Assembly (NCBI GenBank): GCA_040755195.1
Contig: JBFMBL010000004.1
Span: forward strand, 1-64,000
Reading direction: 5' to 3'
DNA length: 64,000 nucleotides
Origin: SURF-55 sp040755195
Lineage (GTDB): Bacteria > Bacillota > Desulfotomaculia > Desulfotomaculales > Ammonificaceae
The notes below the pieces were generated by a model. That model was not told where the DNA came from. It did no database searches and saw only the letters and a program-made list of their open reading frames with translations. Shown piece after piece: positions 36,098 through 45,119 of this stretch. The position numbers were made by a program, and so were the translations under genes. Position 1 is the first letter of the stretch; the number at the start of each line of letters is the position of its first letter.

Positions 36098-36280
36098 GGT
36101 AAACGTTCAGTAAACCACGTTGGTGTTTTGACGGAGCGCGGTGAGCGGCAAGCAGAGCGCGAAGGACGACGCCGGACGGAGCGGAGCGTACTCGAAACGT
36201 ACGTGAGCATCCGGCCGGTGGCGCCGACAAAGCTATGCGCAGCCTATCGCCGTGCCCTACGGGGTGCCTGAACAGTTACC
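36098..36280 (+). repeat. Copy A of the dispersed structured element
   Basis: A 183-bp element between ppsA and the PSRP gene. It is closed by an outer inverted repeat (GGTAA..GTTCAG at 36098-36110 with CTGAAC..TTACC at 36268-36280). Inside is GCCGGA/TCCGGC with the apical stem GCGTAC-loop-GTACGT (36186-36204). The conserved tail reads CCGACAAAGCTATGCGCAGC then TATCGCCGTGCCCTACG. Compare copies B (51385), C (59061) and D (61361, reverse strand). Confidence 0.75.
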
Positions 36281-36283
36281 TTT

Positions 36284-37120
36284 TTAGCGGTGGCGAATAC
36301 CTTTGTAGTAGATCTCCAGTACCCGGCCCGCCGTTTCCTCCACAGCCTTGCTGGTAACGTCGATAACCGTGCAACCGGCCCGACGCATCACCTCCTCGGC
36401 GTAAGCCAATTCTCTCTTTACCCGTTCCGCGCTCGCATAATCCGCATCAAAAGGCAAGCCAAGGCTTTTCAGCCTCTCCTGCCTGATCCAAACCAGGTAT
36501 TCCGGTTGGATGGTCAGCCCGACGATGCGGTGGGGGGACAGGGAGAAAACTTCGGCCGGGAGCGGCACCTCGGGAACAAGCGGGATGTTTGCCACCTTGA
36601 TCCTTTTATGCGCGAGGTACATGCTGAGCGGCGTTTTACCGGTACGTGAAACACCCAGAACCACGATATCCGCTTCCGTGATACCCCGCAGGTCCTTGCC
36701 GTCGTCGTATTTCACCGCAAACTCGATCGCCTCCACGCGCCGGAAGTACTCCTCGTCGACCTTGCGCATGAGGCCGGGTTCGAAACGGGGGTTCTCGCCG
36801 GTGACCTGCCGCAACGCCGTAAGAACCGGGCCCAAAATATCGACCGCGGGTAAACCATGACGCGCGGCCTCGGAGAGGAGCATCTCCCTTAACTGAGGCA
36901 TTACCAGAGTAAAAATGATGATTCCGGCTTCCTCGGCAGCCTGGGCCACAATATCCGGGATCTCCTCCGGGTGACTTAAATAAGGGATCCTGCGTATTTC
37001 CACCTTGCCTGAGTCAAACTGGCTGGCCGCCGCCCGACCGACAAACTCCGCCGTTTCACCGATCGAATCCGAAACAATAAAAATCACCGGGTGCTGATTT
37101 TCCCGCGAAACCGCCAACAC
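36284..37120 (-). CDS. PEP synthase / PPDK regulatory protein (bifunctional kinase-pyrophosphorylase, PSRP)
   Basis: A 278-residue DUF299 protein. The P-loop is GVSRTGKTPLSMYLA (about 155-170), and the N-terminal IFIVSDSIGETAEFVGRAAA is typical. It uses ADP to phosphorylate and inactivate, and phosphate to reactivate, PEP synthase or PPDK. Here ppsA is the next gene on the same strand, so PpsA is the likely target. The gene is 3 bp downstream of the ccpN-like regulator. The same ccpN-PSRP pair stands in Bacillus (ccpN-yqfL) between glyS and dnaG. Confidence 0.93.
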   Translation of the reverse strand: MLAVSRENQHPVIFIVSDSIGETAEFVGRAAASQFDSGKVEIRRIPYLSHPEEIPDIVAQAAEEAGIIIFTLVMPQLREMLLSEAARHGLPAVDILGPVLTALRQVTGENPRFEPGLMRKVDEEYFRRVEAIEFAVKYDDGKDLRGITEADIVVLGVSRTGKTPLSMYLAHKRIKVANIPLVPEVPLPAEVFSLSPHRIVGLTIQPEYLVWIRQERLKSLGLPFDADYASAERVKRELAYAEEVMRRAGCTVIDVTSKAVEETAGRVLEIYYKGIRHR

Positions 37121-37123
37121 TCT

Positions 37124-37759
37124 CTACCGCCTTTCGCCAATCTCCACAAAAAGCGCCGTAACGTTTGTTTTACTGAACCTTCCCACAACAAGAACATCGC
37201 CTTTCGTCCCGCCCTCCGCGGGTTCGACCACAGGCAATGCGTCCACCTCGTGCTCCACGATCTTGCGGGCCGCTTCCCATGCCGACTCCTCCGGTGAGGT
37301 TGTCACGACATTGGGCATGCGGGTCATAGCGACGTGCACCGGCAGCTTACGCACGTCCTGACCGCCGAAGGCCATTTTCAAGAGGTCCTTGCGCGAAACC
37401 ACACCCTCAAGGAATCCCCCCTCACGAACCACGAAAAGGGTCCCCACGTCTTCCAAGAACATCGTTATTATGGCGTCGTGCACGGACGCATGCTCGGTAA
37501 TCACTACCGGCCTGGACTGGAATTCCGCGACCTTAATGCGCTGTATCTTCGTAGCAATTACATCGTTAGGCGACTTTCCGCTGAAGTAATACCCCACACG
37601 CGGCCGCGCTTCGAGAAGCCCGGCCATAATGAGAATGGCCAGGTCGGGCCGAAGGGTGGCCCGCGTCAGTTTGAGGCGCTCCGCGATCTGTTCGCTGGTT
37701 ATCGGCCCTTCGGCTTTTACAATTCCCAAAATTGTTTCCTGTCTGCGGGTGATTTCCAA
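37124..37759 (-). CDS. ccpN: CcpN-like transcriptional repressor (HTH + two CBS domains)
   Basis: A 211-residue regulator. N-terminal winged helix-turn-helix (ETILGIVKAEGPITSEQIAE, LKLTRATLRPDLAILIMAGL), then two CBS domains (VHDAIITMFLEDVGTLFVVR and WEAARKIVEHEVDALPVVEP) that sense adenylates. This is the CcpN family, which represses gluconeogenic genes in Bacillus. The start is TTG 37759; a GAGTGAGAT-like ribosome site lies before it. It leads the ccpN-PSRP pair, and ppsA follows, so the likely task is to hold gluconeogenesis in check. Confidence 0.92.
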   Translation of the reverse strand: MEITRRQETILGIVKAEGPITSEQIAERLKLTRATLRPDLAILIMAGLLEARPRVGYYFSGKSPNDVIATKIQRIKVAEFQSRPVVITEHASVHDAIITMFLEDVGTLFVVREGGFLEGVVSRKDLLKMAFGGQDVRKLPVHVAMTRMPNVVTTSPEESAWEAARKIVEHEVDALPVVEPAEGGTKGDVLVVGRFSKTNVTALFVEIGERR

Positions 37760-37941
37760 AACATCTCACTCCGAAACCAATTCAGCGTCTATTGTTAATA
37801 GTTTTAATAATACGCTGTTTGGCCCTAACTATGCCATACTATTTGCTTCATTAGCCGCAAAAAGGTGGCCAATTGTTGATACTATGTTACACGGTTTTTT
37901 TCCTGCTTGGATTAAAAAGTTTTTCTAAAAGTTTATCGTGA

Positions 37942-38041
37942 NNNNNNNNNNNNNNNNNNNNNNNNNNNNNNNNNNNNNNNNNNNNNNNNNNNNNNNNNNN
38001 NNNNNNNNNNNNNNNNNNNNNNNNNNNNNNNNNNNNNNNNN
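37942..38041. other. Assembly gap, 100 N, flanked by an exact 127-bp duplication
   Basis: 37815-37941 and 38042-38168 are the same sequence. The true genome most likely holds one copy, with the contigs overlapping by one 127-mer. Confidence 0.9.
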
Positions 38042-38215
38042 CTGTTTGGCCCTAACTATGCCATACTATTTGCTTCATTAGCCGCAAAAAGGTGGCCAAT
38101 TGTTGATACTATGTTACACGGTTTTTTTCCTGCTTGGATTAAAAAGTTTTTCTAAAAGTTTATCGTGAGAGAAAAGAAGAATCTTAAGGAGCGCGCTGCA
38201 AAACCATACCCGCCC

Positions 38216-38330
38216 ATTTCAGAAGTCAGAGGCAGGATGTCAGAAGGAAGAGTTCTAAGGAAGAATTCGCTCCGCGAATTCATTCAACCGTTCCGACTTT
38301 CGACCTCTGGTCTCCGACCTCTGTTTTCGC
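38216..38330. repeat. Palindrome-centred repeat between ccpN and glyS
   Basis: A GAATTCGCTCCGCGAATTC core (38264-38282) sits between AGTCAGAGGCAGGATGTCAG on the left and CGACCTCTGGTCTCCGACCT on the right, which are roughly complementary. A related core with GACCTCT tracts is at 27845-27907. Confidence 0.55.
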
Positions 38331-38364
38331 CATGTTTGTTTTTCGCGGCAATTTGACGAATCGT

Positions 38365-38399
38365 GTTAAAAAGGCACCTCTTTGCAAGGCGCCTTTATT
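38365..38399 (-). terminator. Terminator of glyS
   Basis: On the minus strand AAAGGCGCC...GGTGCCTTT forms a stem around TTGCAAAGA and is followed by TTAA in a T-rich context. It lies 80 bp after the glyS stop. Confidence 0.75.
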
Positions 38400-38480
38400 T
38401 TTCCTATGATTGATTCCTCGCTATTTATTACCCGATTGTGCTTAACCTTTGTTAACGTCAGCGGTTCCAACGGTCTTGCC

Positions 38481-40571
38481 TTATTCCTTGACATCCGTGA
38501 CCACCGGAATCTTTGACAGGTCGGCCACCCGCCGCACCAGCCCGGCAACCGCCCGCAAAAGTGCGAGCCTGTTTTCCCGCAGCCTGGGGTCTTCGTCCAT
38601 GACCAGCACCGCGTCGAAAAAAAGGTCCACTGGCTCCCGCAGCGTGCTGAGTTTCTCAAGAACCCGACCATAGAAGTGGTTTTTCACGTCGGCTGCCGTC
38701 TCTTCCCGCAACCGTAGCACGGCTTGATAAAGCCGCCCCTCCGCAGGATCGACGAAACAAGCGGTGTCGGGTTCCCTTTCCGGCGCCTGGCGCGAAAGGT
38801 TTGCCGCGCGTGTATACGCGGTGTGAAGATCGCCGAACAGAGGACCGTCCCGGAAATCCGTCACAGCCTGGGCGCGCCGCCACGCGGTTTCAACGTCGTC
38901 GAAGCCGGCAGACAGCACCGCCTCGGTAACCTCGGGGAGAATCCCCCGCTCACTGAAAAGGCCGCGAAGCCGCTGTCTGAAGAATTCCATCAGTTCGTCC
39001 AGTATCTCCCCTGTATCCCGTTTGAGCCTGTGGCCGCCGTATTCACGGCACGCCTGCAAAATCATGTCGCTCAAGGAAAGGTGCAGCGCGCCGTCCAAAA
39101 TGATATGGCAGAGGCCGAGAGCTTGGCGCCGCAAGGCATACGGGTCCTGAGAACCGGTCGGGATAAGCCCCAGGCCGAAGCACCCCACAAGGTTGTCGAC
39201 CTTATCGGCAACGCTCAATAGGCGTCCGGAAACCGTTTGCGGCAACGCATCGCCGGCAAACCGCGGGAGGTACTGTTCGTAAAGCGCCTCCGCCACCGCC
39301 TCCGGCTCCCCGTCCCGCAAGGCGTATTCTCTACCCATGACCCCCTGAAGCTCGGGAAACTCGTATACCATATTCGTAAGAAGATCTCCCTTGGAAAGGT
39401 GTGCCGCCCGTGATACCGCGTCCATATCCTCCGGGCTGATTTCGAGGGCCGTACCGAGGTATTTGACAAGCATGCCGAGCCGCAGCGTTTTGTCGTAAAG
39501 CGTCCCGAGTTCTTCCCGGTAGACCACCTTCTTCAAGCCCTGAATACGCCCGGCCAGGGGCGTGGCAAGGTCTTCCCGGTAAAAGAAAGCCGCATCCGCA
39601 AGCCTTGCCCGCAGCACGGCCTCGTTTCCGGCACGGATGGTCGCGGTATGCTCGGGCGCGCTGTTATGCACCGCTATGAAACGCGGCAGCAGCCGCCCGT
39701 CCGCCCCGTATACCGGAAAATACCGCTGGTGCGCCCGCATCGCGGTGACAAGAACGGCTTCCGGGATGCCTAGATACTCTTCAGGAAAGCCTCCGCAAAA
39801 AGCCGTAGGGTATTCCACCAGGTTGACCACCTCGTCAAGCAGCTCGTCATCCGCCGGGACCAGGCCTTTCTCTCCAGCGGCCAGCACCTCGGTTTGCGCC
39901 TTGACGATCCGCCGGCGTTCGGCAGGGTCAGCCATAACGAAACTTTCCGCCATCCGGGAAAAGTATTCTCCGGTTTCTTCGATTGTCACCGGTCCCGCCG
40001 CAAGGAAGCGATGCCCGCGCGATTCCCGGCCGGAAGCCAGGCCGTCGATAGTAAAGTCAACCACCGCATTGCCGTACAGGGCCGTCAACCAGCGGATAGG
40101 CCGGATGAACCGTAGTTCTGAATCACCCCAGCGCATCGGTTTCGGAAAGTTAAGGCCGGCTATAAGCCGGGGGCAGAGATCCGCCAGCACTTCTTTCGCC
40201 GGCTTTCCCTTTTCCTGCTTAACCGCAAAGACGTATTCCGCTTTGCCCGCTTTCCGCACCACCAGTTCCGCAACATCGACCCCCTGGCTCCGGGCGAAAC
40301 CGGCAGCGGCCTTGGTGGGTTTTCCGGAAGCGTCAAAAGCGGCTTGACGGGCGGGGCCCTTAACCTCCTGCAACAAAGGTTCTTGCTTTTCGGGCACGTT
40401 CTTGACGAAAAGCACCAGGCGCCGCGGAGTGCCGTACGTCTCCATGGCGCCGAAACCGAGGCGGGCGTCCGAAAAAATCGCCGCCGCCTTCTCGCTCAAC
40501 TCCGCCAGCGCGCCGGGCAGAAAACGTGCCGGGATTTCTTCCGTTCCTATTTCCAGCAGAAAATCGTTCAT
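38481..40571 (-). CDS. glyS: Glycyl-tRNA synthetase beta subunit
   Basis: A 696-residue beta subunit of the (alpha-beta)2 bacterial glycyl-tRNA synthetase. N-terminal FLLEIGTEEIPARFLPGALA, then PKPMRWGDSELRFIRPIRWL, the HD-like segment AAHLSKGDLLTNMVYEFPEL, and a C-terminal anticodon-binding-like region ending in NRLALLRAVAGLVRRVADLS. It binds tRNA and the alpha subunit, which holds the aminoacylation site. glyQ lies 6 bp upstream, so the pair is coupled. Length is normal (about 690). Confidence 0.97.
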   Translation of the reverse strand: MNDFLLEIGTEEIPARFLPGALAELSEKAAAIFSDARLGFGAMETYGTPRRLVLFVKNVPEKQEPLLQEVKGPARQAAFDASGKPTKAAAGFARSQGVDVAELVVRKAGKAEYVFAVKQEKGKPAKEVLADLCPRLIAGLNFPKPMRWGDSELRFIRPIRWLTALYGNAVVDFTIDGLASGRESRGHRFLAAGPVTIEETGEYFSRMAESFVMADPAERRRIVKAQTEVLAAGEKGLVPADDELLDEVVNLVEYPTAFCGGFPEEYLGIPEAVLVTAMRAHQRYFPVYGADGRLLPRFIAVHNSAPEHTATIRAGNEAVLRARLADAAFFYREDLATPLAGRIQGLKKVVYREELGTLYDKTLRLGMLVKYLGTALEISPEDMDAVSRAAHLSKGDLLTNMVYEFPELQGVMGREYALRDGEPEAVAEALYEQYLPRFAGDALPQTVSGRLLSVADKVDNLVGCFGLGLIPTGSQDPYALRRQALGLCHIILDGALHLSLSDMILQACREYGGHRLKRDTGEILDELMEFFRQRLRGLFSERGILPEVTEAVLSAGFDDVETAWRRAQAVTDFRDGPLFGDLHTAYTRAANLSRQAPEREPDTACFVDPAEGRLYQAVLRLREETAADVKNHFYGRVLEKLSTLREPVDLFFDAVLVMDEDPRLRENRLALLRAVAGLVRRVADLSKIPVVTDVKE

Positions 40572-40577
40572 GGTCCA

Positions 40578-41450
40578 CTACCCCTTCTTCAACAGCGGGT
40601 AACCCCGTGCTTCCCGCTGAGCCAGATAGGCTCGCGCACAGGCACGGGCCAACACCCGAATCCGGGCGATAAACCCGGTCCGTTCGGTGACGCTTATGGC
40701 GCCGCGCGCGTCCAGCAGATTGAAGGTGTGCGAGCACTTGAGCACATAATCGTACGCCGGCAGCACCAGTTCCGCCTTCAACGCCTGCGACGCCTCCTTT
40801 TCAAAGGCTTCAAACAAACTGAATAAGAAAGAGGTGTCCGCCACTTCAAAATTATAGCGTGAGTGCTCAACCTCACCCTGGTGGTGAACATCTCCGTATG
40901 TGACATTGTTGACCCATTTGATATCAAATACGCTGTTTACGCCCTGGAGAGCCATAGCGATCCGCTCCAACCCGTAAGTTATTTCCGCCGACACCGGCCG
41001 CAGGTCATAGCCGCCGCACTGCTGAAAATAAGTAAATTGCGTGATCTCCATGCCGTCCAGCCATACCTCCCAGCCCAGCCCCCAGGCGCCGAGAGTGGGG
41101 GATTCCCAGTTGTCTTCGACCAGACGAATATCGTGAGTGAGCGGGTCGATGGATAAAGAACGAAGGCTGTCGAGATAAACCTCGATCACATCTTTAGGTG
41201 AGGGCTTGAGGATCACTTGATACTGGTAGTAATGCTGAAGGCGGTTCGGATTTTCCCCGTAACGGCCGTCGGTGGGACGCCGTGAAGGCTCGACGTAAGC
41301 CACCTTCCAGGGCTCCGGTCCCAGTACCCGGAAGAAGGTGGCCGGGTTCATCGTTCCCGCCCCCTTCTCAATGTCATAGGGCTGCTGTATAACACAGCCC
41401 CGGTCCGCCCAGAAGCGGTTGAGTGTCAGTATCAGTTCCTGGAAGTTCAA
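40578..41450 (-). CDS. glyQ: Glycyl-tRNA synthetase alpha subunit
   Basis: A 290-residue alpha subunit with the class II catalytic site: FQELILTLNRFWADRGCVIQ at the N-terminus, motif 2-like region GPEPWKVAYVEPSRRPTDGR and motif 3-like EITYGLERIAMALQ. It activates glycine and charges tRNA-Gly together with GlyS. It follows recO on the minus strand (37 bp gap), the same order as Bacillus (recO-glyQ-glyS). I looked for a T-box leader before it; there is no room. Confidence 0.97.
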   Translation of the reverse strand: MNFQELILTLNRFWADRGCVIQQPYDIEKGAGTMNPATFFRVLGPEPWKVAYVEPSRRPTDGRYGENPNRLQHYYQYQVILKPSPKDVIEVYLDSLRSLSIDPLTHDIRLVEDNWESPTLGAWGLGWEVWLDGMEITQFTYFQQCGGYDLRPVSAEITYGLERIAMALQGVNSVFDIKWVNNVTYGDVHHQGEVEHSRYNFEVADTSFLFSLFEAFEKEASQALKAELVLPAYDYVLKCSHTFNLLDARGAISVTERTGFIARIRVLARACARAYLAQREARGYPLLKKG

Positions 41451-41487
41451 GCCCTATCCCCTCTTCGGCGCAATATTAAAACATTAA

Positions 41488-42225
41488 TCATTGTAAATCG
41501 TCAAGAAAACGCAACGACCGGGGCCGGTAACCAAAATGAAACGCTATCGTTGCCGGCAGGATACCGTTCAGTTCCGTACGGATAGCCGGATCCGGTTTTA
41601 ACGTAAAAACTCGTCCCAGGCTGTCCTCGGAAAGCCTTCGCAGCGTCTTAAGAGTCCCGGGCAGCATGCCGGCAGCCGTAACCCCCTGCCGGCAAACCGG
41701 ACACAAGACCCCGCCGGCTTCGGGACTGAACGCCATTAATTCTTGAAAATCTAAGGGTTTCCGGCAGGAAACACAGCAATTGAGCTCCGGACCAAAACCC
41801 GTAAGCGCCAGCACCCGGATCTCAAAAGCACGGGTAAGCAGTTCGGAATCTCCGTTCAACATCCGGAGTGATTCTACCAGAAGGAGATAAAGCGGCTGGT
41901 TGGGAACTCCTTCAACGGTAAAGCCGTCCACCAGCTCCGCAAAGTAGTGGGCGAGGCCAAACCGCCGCACATCCTTCTCGATGTGCTGGAAATGTTCCAA
42001 CTCCTCTGCTTGATCCACACGGCTCAAGTCTTTCTCGCGCGTCAGAAAGAAGCGCGAACGAGAAAACGGCTGGACCGCCCCCCGCTTTTTACTCGTCGGC
42101 CGCGCACTTCCGTAGCTAATGGCGCGGATTTTCCCGTATTCAAGGGAATACAGGGTTAAAATGCGATCCGCCTCTTTGTACTCGCTTGCCTTGAGTACCA
42201 CCGCCTCGGCTTTTAAAAATTTCAT
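41488..42225 (-). CDS. recO: DNA repair protein RecO
   Basis: A 245-residue RecO. N-terminal OB fold (KAEAVVLKASEYKEADRILT) and a C-terminal helical part with four Cys for zinc (CCVSCRKPL..GGVLCPVCRQG). It loads RecA and anneals single strands with RecR. It leads the recO-glyQ-glyS unit. Confidence 0.95.
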   Translation of the reverse strand: MKFLKAEAVVLKASEYKEADRILTLYSLEYGKIRAISYGSARPTSKKRGAVQPFSRSRFFLTREKDLSRVDQAEELEHFQHIEKDVRRFGLAHYFAELVDGFTVEGVPNQPLYLLLVESLRMLNGDSELLTRAFEIRVLALTGFGPELNCCVSCRKPLDFQELMAFSPEAGGVLCPVCRQGVTAAGMLPGTLKTLRRLSEDSLGRVFTLKPDPAIRTELNGILPATIAFHFGYRPRSLRFLDDLQ

Positions 42226-42572
42226 CTATTAAAATTCACCCAACCCGGGCAAGCCGGAACCAAAATACTTCACCACAGAGGCACAGAGTTCACAGAGAAC
42301 AAATTCAGTAGTCAGAAAAAAACTCAGGATAGTCTAAAGCAGATAATCTATCGCCTACTACCAGGTATTAGGCCTTCCATTCTAAGAAATCTAAGACAAG
42401 TCACGATTTCGGCTAATCCGTCTCTATTCTGGATTCTGGCTATTGACTCCTTAATTCAGACCCGAAACCCAAATGGTTAAAATTTCCGTCTTTTCCCCTC
42501 CGTGTGCTCTGTGTCTCTGTGGTTAATTCTTCTTGCCGCCATGACTCAGGACTCGGGACTTAGGACTCGTGA
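42226..42572. repeat. Intergenic tract of short quasi-repeats between ymdB and recO
   Basis: Contains CACAGAGGCACAGAGTTCAC near 42280, GTGTGCTCTGTGTCTCTGTG near 42500 (its near reverse complement, so a weak long-range hairpin is possible) and GACTCAGGACTCGGGACTTA near 42543. No ORF is supported. Confidence 0.55.
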
Positions 42573-43352
42573 CTAAATCTCGTAATTCTGTATCCGCTCG
42601 ATTTCTAAAGCCTTTCCCGTAGTTGGATCAACAGTCACCACGCAGGCGTTGAACTGGAAAGGGCCGGCAGCGACTTCAAACCGTTTCGGAAGCTGTGTCA
42701 AGAATCTGTCAATTATGATGTCACTCTTTACCCCGATTACCGAATCGCGCGGCCCGGTCATGCCAACGTCCGTAATATATGCCGTACCTTCCGGCAGAAT
42801 ACGTTCGTCAGCGGTTTGGACGTGGGTATGCGTGCCTAAAACGGCGGTTACCTTACCGTCCAAAAACCACCCGAGCGCTATTTTTTCCGAAGTGGTTTCG
42901 GCGTGAAAGTCAACAATAATCACGTTCACCCGCGGCGCTAATTCCGCCAGCACTTCCTCCGCTTTGCGAAAAGGACAGTCAACCGCCGGCATAAATACCC
43001 TTCCGGACAGATTTACTATCCCCACATTGTACCCGTCACAGGGGAAAACCCCATAACCAACGCCCGGCACAGATGGCGGGTAATTTGCCGGGCGAATCAG
43101 CCGGGGTTCTTCAGCAATGAACCGGTAGCTTTCCTTCTTGTCCCATATGTGGTTTCCGCCTGTTAGAACATCGATCCCGTAACTGAAAAGCTCTTCAGCG
43201 GTTTCCCGGGTGATACCGACGCCCCCGGCGGCGTTTTCGCCGTTGGCTACAACAAGGCTTGCCGGGAATGCCCTTCTTAGGTCCGGCAGGTTTTCCTTTA
43301 CCGCCCGCCGGCCACACCGCCCGACGATGTCACCGATCATCAGGATATTCAC
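42573..43352 (-). CDS. ymdB: YmdB-family metallophosphoesterase (2',3'-cAMP phosphodiesterase)
   Basis: A 259-residue calcineurin-like phosphoesterase of the YmdB type. Metal ligands are clear: MIGDIVGRCGRRAV, VANGENAAGGVGITRETAEE, TGGNHIWDKK, VDFHAETTSEK and GTHTHVQTADERI. In Bacillus YmdB hydrolyses 2',3'-cyclic nucleotides and affects biofilm and motility. It follows rny by 11 bp, as in Bacillus, where the two genes are also neighbours. Confidence 0.95.
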   Translation of the reverse strand: MNILMIGDIVGRCGRRAVKENLPDLRRAFPASLVVANGENAAGGVGITRETAEELFSYGIDVLTGGNHIWDKKESYRFIAEEPRLIRPANYPPSVPGVGYGVFPCDGYNVGIVNLSGRVFMPAVDCPFRKAEEVLAELAPRVNVIIVDFHAETTSEKIALGWFLDGKVTAVLGTHTHVQTADERILPEGTAYITDVGMTGPRDSVIGVKSDIIIDRFLTQLPKRFEVAAGPFQFNACVVTVDPTTGKALEIERIQNYEI

Positions 43353-43363
43353 GTTTATCCCCG

Positions 43364-44902
43364 CTACTTAGCGTATTCCACCGCTCTGGTCTCGCGTATT
43401 ATAATGACCTTTACCTGACCGGGATACTCCAGCTCATTCTCGATCTTACCGGCAACGTCCCGGGCCAGCCGAACCACCGTCAGGTCGTCGACCCGCTCCG
43501 GTTTTACCATCACCCTTATCTCGCGTCCGGCTTGAACGGCGTACGCCTTGTCCACTCCCTGGAACGAGTTGGCTATCTCCTCGAGCTTTGTAAGCCGCTT
43601 CAGGTACGCTTCAAGTGTTTCCCGGCGCGCGCCCGGGCGCGCTGCGGAAATGGCATCCGCCGCCTGTACCAGGACCGCTTCAACGGTTTGCGGCTCCTCT
43701 TCGCCGTGGTGGGCGGCGATGGCGTGCAGCACCTCCGGGTCTTCACCGTACTTCCGGGCCAATTCCACACCAATTGCTACGTGCGGGCCCTCCATCTCTC
43801 TATCTACAGCCTTACCGATATCGTGAAGGAGACCGGCGCGCCTGGCCAGAGCAACGTCGGCCTTAAGCTCCGCCGCCATATAGCCCGCGAGGTACATCAC
43901 TTCAAGCGAGTGCTTCAGGACGTTTTGACCGTAACTTGTCCGGAATTTCAACCTGCCGAGCAGCCTGATGAGCTCTTCGTGCAGCCCGGGCACCCCGGCC
44001 TCAAAGGCGGCCTGCTCACCGGTTTCCCAGATATGACGGTCTACGTCTTTTTGCGCCTTTTCAACCATCTCTTCGATTCTCGCCGGGTGAATACGGCCGT
44101 CCGATACCAACCGCTCCAACGCCAGGCGGGCGACCTCCCTGCGGACGGGGTCAAAACCTGATAGTATAACCGCTTCCGGGGTATCATCAATGATGAGATC
44201 CACCCCGGTAAGGTTTTCAAAAGCCCGGATGTTACGGCCCTCCCGGCCGATAATCCGGCCCTTCATTTCGTCATTGGGTAAAGGAATAACGGACACCGTG
44301 GTTTCACTTACCTGGTCAACGGCACAGCGCTGGATGCCCAGTGCGACAATCTCCTTCGCGCGGCGCTCCCCTTCCTCTTTGGCCCTGGCCTCGATTTCCC
44401 TTATGATCATCGCCGCCTCTTGCTGCATGTCTTTTTCCACTTCCGCCAGCAAGATCTGGCGCGCTTCTTCGGCGGTAAGGCCTGAAACGCGCTGGAGCTC
44501 GGTCAGCCGCGCCGCATGTACCTTTTCCAGTTCGGTTTTTATATTACTGATCTCCGACTCTTTCCGGCTGAGTGCCTCTTCCCGCTTCTGAAACGCTTCA
44601 AGTTTCGACTCTATCGCTTCGGCCCTCTGACTCAAACGTTTTTCAATCCGTTGAAGTTCCTGGCGCCGCTCCCGGTTTTCGCGTTCGGCTTCGTTCTTCA
44701 GCTTAAGTATCTCTTCTTTTGCTTCCAAAAGCGCTTCCCGCTTGGCCCCTTCGGCATCCTTCCCGGCTTTGTCCAAAATCTGACGGGCCCGTTCCTCAGC
44801 CGACGCAATCTTAAATTCTGCAACGAACCGCCGGGAGATATAGCCGGCGACCAAAGCCACAACGCCTACGGCCACGTAATACAACCAAGCCGCGTTGGTC
44901 AA
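43364..44902 (-). CDS. rny: Ribonuclease Y
   Basis: A 512-residue RNase Y, the membrane-anchored endoribonuclease that starts mRNA decay in Firmicutes. One N-terminal membrane segment (LYYVAVGVVALVAGYISRRF), a long coiled coil (about 30-200), a KH domain (GRIIGREGRNIRAFENLTGV) and an HD domain (HSLEVMYLAGYMAAELK and AGLLHDIGKAVDREMEG, the HD pair). Length and order are normal. Next gene is ymdB. Confidence 0.97.
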   Translation of the reverse strand: MTNAAWLYYVAVGVVALVAGYISRRFVAEFKIASAEERARQILDKAGKDAEGAKREALLEAKEEILKLKNEAERENRERRQELQRIEKRLSQRAEAIESKLEAFQKREEALSRKESEISNIKTELEKVHAARLTELQRVSGLTAEEARQILLAEVEKDMQQEAAMIIREIEARAKEEGERRAKEIVALGIQRCAVDQVSETTVSVIPLPNDEMKGRIIGREGRNIRAFENLTGVDLIIDDTPEAVILSGFDPVRREVARLALERLVSDGRIHPARIEEMVEKAQKDVDRHIWETGEQAAFEAGVPGLHEELIRLLGRLKFRTSYGQNVLKHSLEVMYLAGYMAAELKADVALARRAGLLHDIGKAVDREMEGPHVAIGVELARKYGEDPEVLHAIAAHHGEEEPQTVEAVLVQAADAISAARPGARRETLEAYLKRLTKLEEIANSFQGVDKAYAVQAGREIRVMVKPERVDDLTVVRLARDVAGKIENELEYPGQVKVIIIRETRAVEYAK

Positions 44903-44943
44903 AAAGTTCCACCCCCATTTCTCATAATAAATTTTTTGTTTTT

Positions 44944-44971
44944 AAAAAATAAAAAACCGAGACAATCTCGG
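44944..44971 (-). terminator. Terminator of the candidate small RNA
   Basis: CCGAGATTGTCTCGG hairpin followed by TTTTTTATTTTTT on the minus strand. Confidence 0.9.
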
Positions 44972-45113
44972 CAGAAATAGAAAGTGGCGCACCACTGAAA
45001 CATCTAATTGTCCAAGAAGCGGCAGTCGATTTCCCTAACTCACCAAAACTACGCCAACACTTCTTTATTAAAAACGCCTAGGTGGCGGTACACATTCTAT
45101 TTTCTCCCAAGTT
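44945..45113 (-). ncRNA. Candidate small RNA with 6S-like fold
   Basis: Between rny and metF the minus strand has a complete transcription unit of about 168 nt: a promoter (45149-45120), then a transcript whose ends pair (AGAAAATAGAATGTG..CCGCCAC at 45104-45082 with GTGGTGCGCCACTTTCTATT at 44995-44976), an inner stem (AAGAAG..CTTCTT and GGCG..TGCC), and a strong terminator. A long closing stem with an interrupted middle and this size are what 6S RNA (SsrS) looks like. I cannot confirm the family without a covariance search. Confidence 0.5.
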
Positions 45114-45119
45114 GATTGT

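Noticed and set aside
36011..36271. Plus-strand ORF across copy A of the structured element
   Set aside because: Its reading depends on the element; similar codons do not persist in copies B-D.
41451..41487. T-box leader before glyQ
   Set aside because: Only 37 bp separate recO and glyQ, too short for a T-box.
43259..44161. 300-codon plus-strand open frame opposite ymdB/rny
   Set aside because: Antisense shadow in G+C-rich coding DNA; both genes below it are certain.
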